Source: an uncultured Pelagibacteraceae bacterium (GTDB taxonomy: Bacteria > Pseudomonadota > Alphaproteobacteria > Pelagibacterales > Pelagibacteraceae). Taken from it: 64,000 nt of DNA. Of this stretch, positions 57,644 through 64,000 are shown in pieces. Numbering within the stretch: the stretch's first letter is position 1; each line of letters opens with the position of its first letter. The translations under genes and the position numbers were made by a program. Below the pieces are notes generated by a model. The model had not been told where the DNA came from and searched no databases. It was given only the letters and a program-made list of their open reading frames with translations. Location: the NCBI GenBank assembly GCA_902572225.1, contig CACGFJ010000003.1:1-64000 (forward strand), written 5' to 3'.

Positions 57644-59098
57644 GTGAATCAAAGCGAAAAATTTCAATTAAGGAATTGGGAATTAGTTTCAATAAATCCT
57701 AATAATAGAGACTGGAGTTGGAAGAATTATTTTAACTTTTGGGCTATAAATATTCAAACAATAGTTGGGTTCTCTCTAATATCAGCTTTATATTTATTCT
57801 ATGATCTGAATTTTTTTGTTGTCTTAATAGGATCATTACTGGCAGGATTATTAGTATTCTTTTTTGCTAATATCATTGGAAAAATTTCTCAAAGTAGTGG
57901 ATTAAGTTTTCCAACAATTCTTAGACTTTCAATGGGTTTTACTGGTGCAAGATATGTAGGGATGATCAGAGGATTAGTTGGCTTATTCATGTTTGGTGTA
58001 CAAACATTCTTTATATCAAAGTCTCTAGGTTATATTGCAAGGATCATTTTGTTTAAAATTGATAATCAAATCTTACAGAATGAAATATTTTTATTATTCT
58101 TTTTTGGTTTGAATTTAATTGATTGGGTTTGTTTATTTTTAACTTTAATATTTCAATACATTCTTTTTACAAAAGGACAGAATTTTCTAAAATCATTTAT
58201 TAATTTTTCAGGTCTTTCAATATATTTGGGGTTATCTGTATTATTAATTGTTATTTTATCTGAGTATTACAACGAACTACTAAATGGAATAAAACTAAGC
58301 TTAGTTTTTAGCAATTTTGCAATTCAGTCAAATATCGCTCCAATAATTTCAATCACAGGAACTTTATTTGCTTATTTTGCAATAGTTCTTCTCACTTTTG
58401 GAGACTTTTCTAGATACTCAATGAATTATAAAGAAATGACTAAAGGAAACTTAAGTATAATATTAAATTTAATATTCTTTTCTTTTTTCTCTGTTTTGAT
58501 CACATTAGGTTCAGATATTATTCTTACTAGCAAAGGTTTAAATGCTTCAAGTCTACTTACAAATCCAAATGATATAATTGGTAAATTTAATAATAATTTT
58601 TTAACTTTTTTTTGTTTGATATTTATTATTATCTCTTCTTTATCAACTAATTTGATAGCAAATTATATTCCTTCACAAAATACATTGATAAATTTTTTCC
58701 CGAACTCTTTAACATTAAAAAAAACAGGAATTGTAATATCAATTATTGGATTAATTATTTCAACATTTTGGCTTTCAATTTTCAGTAAAGCTAATGTTTT
58801 AATATTTGTTGAAGCTGTAGCGACAACTTTTGGCCCAATTTTTGGAGTATTAGTTGCAGATTATTATTTGTTTAAAAAACAACAAATTAATCACAAAGAG
58901 CTTTTTTATCCTAAAGAACATACAGAATATATTTACAGTAACGGTTGGAACTTCAAAGCACTGTATGCTCTTTTAATTGGATCAATCTTTTCTTTATCAT
59001 CTTTGCTAAATGAAAATTTAATACAATATCAATCTTTTGGATGGATTATTGGAGCATTCGCGTCTTATTTAGTATATTATTTATTAAATAATAAGTAA
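57644..59098 (+). CDS. NCS1-family nucleobase/cation symporter
   Basis: GTG start; about 12 TM; FWAINIQTIVGFSLISALYLFYDLN; SSGLSFPTILRLSMGFTGARYVGMIRGLVGLFMFGVQTF. Confidence 0.85.
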   Translation: MNQSEKFQLRNWELVSINPNNRDWSWKNYFNFWAINIQTIVGFSLISALYLFYDLNFFVVLIGSLLAGLLVFFFANIIGKISQSSGLSFPTILRLSMGFTGARYVGMIRGLVGLFMFGVQTFFISKSLGYIARIILFKIDNQILQNEIFLLFFFGLNLIDWVCLFLTLIFQYILFTKGQNFLKSFINFSGLSIYLGLSVLLIVILSEYYNELLNGIKLSLVFSNFAIQSNIAPIISITGTLFAYFAIVLLTFGDFSRYSMNYKEMTKGNLSIILNLIFFSFFSVLITLGSDIILTSKGLNASSLLTNPNDIIGKFNNNFLTFFCLIFIIISSLSTNLIANYIPSQNTLINFFPNSLTLKKTGIVISIIGLIISTFWLSIFSKANVLIFVEAVATTFGPIFGVLVADYYLFKKQQINHKELFYPKEHTEYIYSNGWNFKALYALLIGSIFSLSSLLNENLIQYQSFGWIIGAFASYLVYYLLNNK

Positions 59099-60105
59099 TG
59101 ATGAAAGCCCTTGTCTACACTGGTGTTGAAGAAATGGAATTCAGGGAGGAAAAAGAACCTTCTGAAAAACCTGGAGAAAGTATTCTTAAAGTTCATGCAT
59201 CAGGTATCTGTGGTTCTGATATGCATGCTTACCACGGAAAAGACGAGAGAAGAATTCCACCGTTAATTTTAGGTCATGAAGTCAGTGGTCAAATTATTAA
59301 CGGTAAGCTTAAAGATCAAATTTCAGTTCTTAATCCATTAATAACTTGTAGAAATTGTGAATACTGCAAGAGTGGAAGAGAACATTTATGTCCAGACAGA
59401 GTTCTTCTAGGAATGAATAGACCTTATGAAAGACAAGGTGCGTTTGCTGAACTTATTACTGTTCCAGATCACAATATTTTCAAAGTTCCTGAAAAGCTTG
59501 ATGTAAAAGAGGCTGCGGTTGCAGAACCAACAGCAGTTTCATATCATGCAGTATTATTAGCAGTAGAAGCATCAAAAAAACCATTAAATGAATGCAGAAC
59601 GCTTGTTCAGGGTGGTGGAGCAATTGGGCTATTATGTGCATTAATTTTATCCAAGATCCAAGGAAATACAAATTTAACTATTTCTGATCCAAATCAAAAA
59701 AGACTTAATGCATGCTCAAAATATGTAGATGCAAAAACAGTATCACCAGATCATAAAGACATTAAAGAGAGCAGCTTTGATTTAGTTTTTGATACTGTTG
59801 GACTTGAAGTTTCACGACAACAGGCAATCAGTGTAGTAAAACCAGGCGGAATAATAGTTCATATCGGACTAACTCAGCCTGCAGGATCTTTTAATTTTAG
59901 AAAAGCAACTCTTCAAGAAGTCACTTTTATTGGGACTTATTGTTATACAAATAAAGAGTTTGGAGAAACTATTGATATTTTAACTAATAACAAGCTAGGC
60001 AAGATAGAGTGGATTGAGTACAGAAATCTTAAAGACGGGTGGGGAGCTTTCAAGGAAATTCATGATGGAACCTGTTCGGCCCCAAAGATAGTGCTTCTGC
60101 CTTAA
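59098..60105 (+). CDS. Zinc-dependent alcohol/polyol dehydrogenase (MDR)
   Basis: GICGSDMHAYHGKDERRIPPLILGHEVSGQI; CRNCEYCKSGREHLCPDRVLLGMNRPYERQGAFAELITVP structural zinc Cys set. Confidence 0.92.
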   Translation: MMKALVYTGVEEMEFREEKEPSEKPGESILKVHASGICGSDMHAYHGKDERRIPPLILGHEVSGQIINGKLKDQISVLNPLITCRNCEYCKSGREHLCPDRVLLGMNRPYERQGAFAELITVPDHNIFKVPEKLDVKEAAVAEPTAVSYHAVLLAVEASKKPLNECRTLVQGGGAIGLLCALILSKIQGNTNLTISDPNQKRLNACSKYVDAKTVSPDHKDIKESSFDLVFDTVGLEVSRQQAISVVKPGGIIVHIGLTQPAGSFNFRKATLQEVTFIGTYCYTNKEFGETIDILTNNKLGKIEWIEYRNLKDGWGAFKEIHDGTCSAPKIVLLP

Positions 60106-60233
60106 ATTCTTGGTTTTTTAAGAGGTACTAATACCTTTTTTTCTCCAAATTTTTCAGAATTTTTTGAAATAACAGGTGCAGTTATAATTATAGACCAATA
60201 AATCATCAAACCAAAAAGAACTGCTAACTTCAT
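60102..60233 (-). CDS. Small single-TM protein (43 aa), below the ORF-track cutoff
   Basis: MKLAVLFGLMIYWSIIITAPVISKNSEKFGEKKVLVPLKKPRI, read by hand; fills an otherwise large gap; overlaps the stop of the upstream gene. Confidence 0.45.
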   Translation of the reverse strand: MKLAVLFGLMIYWSIIITAPVISKNSEKFGEKKVLVPLKKPRI

Positions 60234-60328
60234 ATCTTCTAAGTAGAGAACAATAATGATTTATGCATGTTTAAATAATGTCAAAATTTTGAATTTGAAA
60301 ATTATTTTATCTTTTATATAGAAAGGAC

Positions 60329-60982
60329 ATGTTTAAATTTTTATTTAAATTGATTTTGGTTACAGCTTTGTTTCAAACTATTTTGTATGCTGAGGATATA
60401 AAAGTATTTGAGTTTACGGATAAAGAATTATCAGAATTAACAGTTAGAAAAGTAAGAGGGGCAGATAATAAAACTACATATTCAGTCGGATCTAATGAGA
60501 ATGGCAATTATTTAAAAGCTATTGCAGATAATGCTGCTTCTGGCCTAGGTAAGGAGATTAAAATTGATCTAAATGAAACACCTTTCATAAATATAACTTG
60601 GAAAATTGAGAAGGATATACCAGGGATAGACGAGACAGCTAAAAAGGGTCACGATTTTGCAGCAAGAGTATTTGTTATAAAAAAAACTGGAGCTACGGCT
60701 TTATCAAATAGAGCCATAAATTATGTTTTTTCAAGCAATCAGGATGTTGGAAGCAATTCACCAAGCCCATACACTAAAAAATCTATAGATAATGTTCTTG
60801 CTACCACCAAAACAAATTTAAATGAGTGGGTAACTGTTAAGGCAAATGTTAAAGAAGATTTCAAGAAATTCCATAATTTGGATGTTACTGAGCTGGATGG
60901 TATAGCGATCATGTCAGATACAGATAATTCAAAGCAAAAATCAATTACTTATTATCAAAATATCTATTTTTCTTCTCAATAA
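60329..60982 (+). CDS. Exported DUF3047-like protein
   Basis: Signal peptide; INITWKIEKDIPGIDETAKKGHDFAARVFVI...NYVFSSNQ...ELDGIAIMSDTDNSKQKSITYYQNIYF. Confidence 0.75.
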   Translation: MFKFLFKLILVTALFQTILYAEDIKVFEFTDKELSELTVRKVRGADNKTTYSVGSNENGNYLKAIADNAASGLGKEIKIDLNETPFINITWKIEKDIPGIDETAKKGHDFAARVFVIKKTGATALSNRAINYVFSSNQDVGSNSPSPYTKKSIDNVLATTKTNLNEWVTVKANVKEDFKKFHNLDVTELDGIAIMSDTDNSKQKSITYYQNIYFSSQ

Positions 60983-61001
60983 ATTTTATTAATATCAATT
61001 A

Positions 61002-61394
61002 ATGAAAGTATTTAAGTATAATTTAAAAGTATACTATGAAGATACTGATTTTGGTGGAATAGTTTACTACGCAAATTATTTAAAGTACTTTGAAAGAGCA
61101 AGATCTGAGCTCATTTATTCAATAGGATATTCAAATAAAAAGTTATTAGAAAAATTTAATGTTTTAATTGCAGTTAAAACTTGCAATGTAGACTTTAAAA
61201 AACCAGCAAAATTTGAGGATAAAATTACTGTTTTTACAAAAATTAAGTCTAATACTTTGACTACAATTACAATGTCACAAGTAATTAAAAGAAAATCAGA
61301 TATCTTGTGTGATGCAGAGATTAAACTGGTATCTCTAAATAAGTTGGGAAAACCAGTAAAACTTCCAAAAGCACTTATTAACAAATTAAACTAG
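61002..61394 (+). CDS. ybgC: YbgC-type acyl-CoA thioesterase
   Basis: VYYEDTDFGGIVYYANYLKYFERARSELIYSIGYSN hotdog/4-HBT signature. Confidence 0.9.
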   Translation: MKVFKYNLKVYYEDTDFGGIVYYANYLKYFERARSELIYSIGYSNKKLLEKFNVLIAVKTCNVDFKKPAKFEDKITVFTKIKSNTLTTITMSQVIKRKSDILCDAEIKLVSLNKLGKPVKLPKALINKLN

Positions 61395-62060
61395 TTCTTT
61401 TACTTTTTTAAATAGTTTAGTCATTTGTTTTTCATTTATTCGTCCAGTATTTACATTTCTTGGACTTGGATGATAACACCCCATTAACAACACATTGTTA
61501 GGTAATTTAAAATATGTTCCATGACCAAATTTTACTCTTTCATTGTAATCAAAATTTTCTCTATAAAATTTTACACAAGTATCAAAGGCAATTTTCCCTA
61601 AAGCCACAATTATTTTAAGATTTTTAAGTATTTCAAATTCAGATTTAAAATAACCAAAACAATTTTTTAACTCTTCATTTAATGGTTTATCTCCTGGAGG
61701 GACACACTTTAAAGCCGGTGTTATGAAAGTATTTTTTATTTGCAATCCATCATCTACATGATCTGAATTACTTTGATTGGCAATTTTTACATTGTGTAAA
61801 CATTTATATAAAAAGTCTGAGGATTTATCGCCAGTAAAGACCCTACCTGTTCTGGTTCCACCATGGGCTGCTGGTGCAAGTCCTACTATCATTATCTTTC
61901 CATTTATATCTCCAAAACCTGTTACTGGTTTTCCCCAATATATTTGTTTCATATATTGTTTTCTTTTTTCTGTAGATATTTTTTTTCTAAACTTCACAAG
62001 TCTAGGGCATTTATTACATTTAATTATTGTTTTTTTTAATTTTTCAAATTTAACTGTCAT
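61386..62060 (-). CDS. Uracil-DNA glycosylase family (type V / UdgB-like)
   Basis: CNKCPRLVKFR; YWGKPVTGFGDINGKIMIVGLAPAAHGGTRTGRVFTGDKSSDFLYKCL; LMGCYHPSPRNVNTGR. Confidence 0.88.
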   Translation of the reverse strand: MTVKFEKLKKTIIKCNKCPRLVKFRKKISTEKRKQYMKQIYWGKPVTGFGDINGKIMIVGLAPAAHGGTRTGRVFTGDKSSDFLYKCLHNVKIANQSNSDHVDDGLQIKNTFITPALKCVPPGDKPLNEELKNCFGYFKSEFEILKNLKIIVALGKIAFDTCVKFYRENFDYNERVKFGHGTYFKLPNNVLLMGCYHPSPRNVNTGRINEKQMTKLFKKVKELV

Positions 62061-62062
62061 TT

Positions 62063-62617
62063 ATGAAATATATTTATACCTCTATTTTCTTTATTCTAAA
62101 TCTTTTTATTTCAAATAATGTAATCGCCGATCAATCAGTTATTAAAGAATTGCAGAAGGGTGGAAAGATTGTATTTATAAGACACTCACTCGCACCAGGA
62201 AATGGAGATCCTGACAATATTGATTTAACAAAATGTGATACTCAAAGAAATTTAAATCAAGAGGGCATAGAGCAATCAAAAAATATTGGAAAACTATTTA
62301 AAGACAATAACCTTCAAATTGATAAAGTATTGTCGAGTGAATGGTGTAGATGCAAAGATACTGCAAGATTTGCGTTTAATAATTATGAAACCTTCAAAGG
62401 TTTAAACTCTTTTTATCAAGAGAAGTTTTATAAATATAAAGATGAACAAATTAAAAGTTTAAAAAAATATATATCTAATTGGAATAGTGATAAAAATCTT
62501 ATTTTAGTAACACATTTTGTAGTTATTTCTGAAATGTTAAATTTCGGTACTTCTTCAGGTGAAATTGTAGTTATTGATAAAGATTATAATTTTATAGGTA
62601 GTATTGAAACCATGTAA
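62063..62617 (+). CDS. Histidine phosphatase superfamily, exported
   Basis: Signal peptide; GKIVFIRHSLAPGNGDP (RHG-like), SSEWCRCKDTARFAF, LVTHFVVISEML. Confidence 0.85.
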   Translation: MKYIYTSIFFILNLFISNNVIADQSVIKELQKGGKIVFIRHSLAPGNGDPDNIDLTKCDTQRNLNQEGIEQSKNIGKLFKDNNLQIDKVLSSEWCRCKDTARFAFNNYETFKGLNSFYQEKFYKYKDEQIKSLKKYISNWNSDKNLILVTHFVVISEMLNFGTSSGEIVVIDKDYNFIGSIETM

Positions 62618-62632
62618 TGATAAAATCAAATT

Positions 62633-63037
62633 GTGAAAATCTTAATTACAGTTTTATTTGTTTGTATTCTTTTAACTGGTTGCGAAAAAAAGGAAAAAAT
62701 TTATACGGTAGGTCTTTTTGGATCTAACGTAGTTGGTGACTCTTACGGGGTAAAAATTGATAATATATGGAAAGCAACAGATGGTTTAAAAGTAGCTGAT
62801 AAGCATTGTGGAAAATACGGTAAGAGAGCATATATAGTTGGTCACTCAGGATACGTTGGTGTTTATGATTGTGTTAAACAAAGTATTAGTGGAAACAAAA
62901 ATTATGTTACCTTGACATTATATGGCGAGGAGAATGAAGCACTACCATACGCTGAAAAACATTGTAATAAATTTGGCAGATCAGCAACATATAAATCAAA
63001 AGAAAAATATAAAGTTATATTTGATTGTATAGAATAA
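62633..63037 (+). CDS. Putative lipoprotein with duplicated HCxKxGRxA...C motif
   Basis: GTG start; lipobox LLTGC; two copies of ADKHCGKYGKRAYIVGHSGYVGVYDC / AEKHCNKFGRSATYKSKEKYKVIFDC. Confidence 0.7.
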   Translation: MKILITVLFVCILLTGCEKKEKIYTVGLFGSNVVGDSYGVKIDNIWKATDGLKVADKHCGKYGKRAYIVGHSGYVGVYDCVKQSISGNKNYVTLTLYGEENEALPYAEKHCNKFGRSATYKSKEKYKVIFDCIE

Positions 63038-63892
63038 ATGAAAGTCGGTTTTATAGGTGTTGGATGGATGGGATTTGGTATCGCAAATAACATCCTTAAA
63101 AATAATCATGAATTATTTGTAATTGCTAATAAGAACAGAAAGCCAATTGATAGAATAGTTAAAGAGGGTGCAAAAGAAGTGAAATCCTACGATGAACTTT
63201 GCAAAAGTGAATTAGATGCTTTGTTTTTGTGTGTAACGAATTCTCCTATTGCTCATGAAATTGGAAAAAAAATAGTTTCATTACTGACTGATAAAACAAT
63301 CATAATTGATATTACCACTCATAATCAAAATGGATCTATCGAAATGGAGCAAATATTAAATGCAAATAATATTCCTTATTTAGAGTGCCCAGTAATGGGA
63401 GGTCCTGTTCAAGCAGAAGAGGGAATATTGGGTGGAATTGTTGGTGGATCTGAGGAAAATTTAAAAAGATCAGAAGAACTTTTAAAATGTTTTTGTAAAA
63501 ATTATTATCATTTTGGTGTGATTGGAAATGGCGCAAAAACAAAATTATTAAATAATTTTCTATCTTTAGGAACAGCTACATATGTAATTGAATTAATAAA
63601 AGCTGCAAAAAAGTTGAATATTGATTTAGATAAACTCTATAAAGTTGCTCAATTAGGATCAGGTAATTCTAATGCTTTAAAAAGGATTTTTGATAAAGTG
63701 TTAGAGGATGATTACACTGGTTTTAAGTTTACGGCAACTAATACACTAAAAGATTTAACATATATTACTGACTTACTAAAAGGCATGGATAATGCGGAAA
63801 AATTATCTGATTTATCAAAATCATTTTATAAAAAAGCAGTTGATGATGGCGATGGTGAACTTTTTATAAGTGAATTAATAAAGAAGAATTAA
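63038..63892 (+). CDS. 3-hydroxyisobutyrate dehydrogenase / glyoxylate reductase family
   Basis: VGFIGVGWMGFGIANNILKNNHEL; ECPVMGGPVQAEEGILGGIVGG; GNGAKTKLLNNFLSLGT. Confidence 0.9.
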   Translation: MKVGFIGVGWMGFGIANNILKNNHELFVIANKNRKPIDRIVKEGAKEVKSYDELCKSELDALFLCVTNSPIAHEIGKKIVSLLTDKTIIIDITTHNQNGSIEMEQILNANNIPYLECPVMGGPVQAEEGILGGIVGGSEENLKRSEELLKCFCKNYYHFGVIGNGAKTKLLNNFLSLGTATYVIELIKAAKKLNIDLDKLYKVAQLGSGNSNALKRIFDKVLEDDYTGFKFTATNTLKDLTYITDLLKGMDNAEKLSDLSKSFYKKAVDDGDGELFISELIKKN

Positions 63893-64000
63893 TCTTTTTT
63901 TTCTTCTTTTTCTTTTTCAGCAAAGAATAAAGCAATCGCAAATAAAGTTGTCCATGCAATTCCTAATAAAGCTTTTGGACTGGTTTCAGCACTCCATATA
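63889..64000 (-). CDS. C-terminal end of a membrane protein, truncated by window edge
   Basis: Open minus-strand frame ...IWSAETSPKALLGIAWTTLFAIALFFAEKEKEEKKD-stop. Confidence 0.5.
   Translation of the reverse strand, partial: IWSAETSPKALLGIAWTTLFAIALFFAEKEKEEKKD

Noticed and set aside
1-64000. CRISPR arrays, toxin-antitoxin, restriction-modification or other defence systems, prophage, IS elements
   Set aside because: No regularly spaced repeats, cas, nuclease, methylase-of-DNA, integrase or transposase proteins found among the ORFs.

Overview
AT-rich, densely packed alphaproteobacterial window with the look of a SAR11 / Candidatus Pelagibacter-type genome: very short intergenic gaps, many ATGA/TAATG overlaps, Lys-rich proteins. 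I inferred the taxon from style and gene content, not from a search. Main modules, left to right: (a) methyltransferase, Rieske oxygenase, APS-kinase-like and HIGH-nucleotidyltransferase genes, then enoyl-CoA hydratase, SBP56/methanethiol-oxidase-like protein, ferredoxin and two CoA-binding proteins; (b) dimethylglycine/sarcosine-dehydrogenase-like flavoprotein coupled to etfB-etfA-ETF:QO; (c) hisI, folE, AcuI-like reductase and LysR; (d) Fe3+ ABC transporter behind a Fur-type palindrome array, with an unlisted 57-aa Cys-rich ORF; (e) a second DMGDH/SARDH paralog; (f) D-malate/tartrate dehydrogenase, GMP reductase, fluoroacetate-dehalogenase-like hydrolase, TauD-like dioxygenase and AEC carrier; (g) tRNA-Met(CAU); (h) a stand-alone intimin/invasin-type (inverse autotransporter) beta-barrel coupled to a separate secreted protein; (i) apt / mtnP / mtnA / class II aldolase-SDR fusion / SpeD-SpeE fusion, a plausible complete polyamine-MTA salvage block; (j) polar amino-acid ABC transporter without an adjacent ATPase; (k) glycolate/D-lactate-type oxidase, enolase-superfamily enzyme and serine-glyoxylate aminotransferase; (l) NeuB plus formyltransferase; (m) TRAP transporter, NCS1 permease, GMC oxidoreductase; (n) small housekeeping and unknown genes. 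No CRISPR array, rRNA, transposase, integrase or prophage was seen. Best candidates for something under-described are the split inverse autotransporter (29.5-31.2 kb) and the MTA/DHAP-shunt-like block (31.2-37.0 kb).
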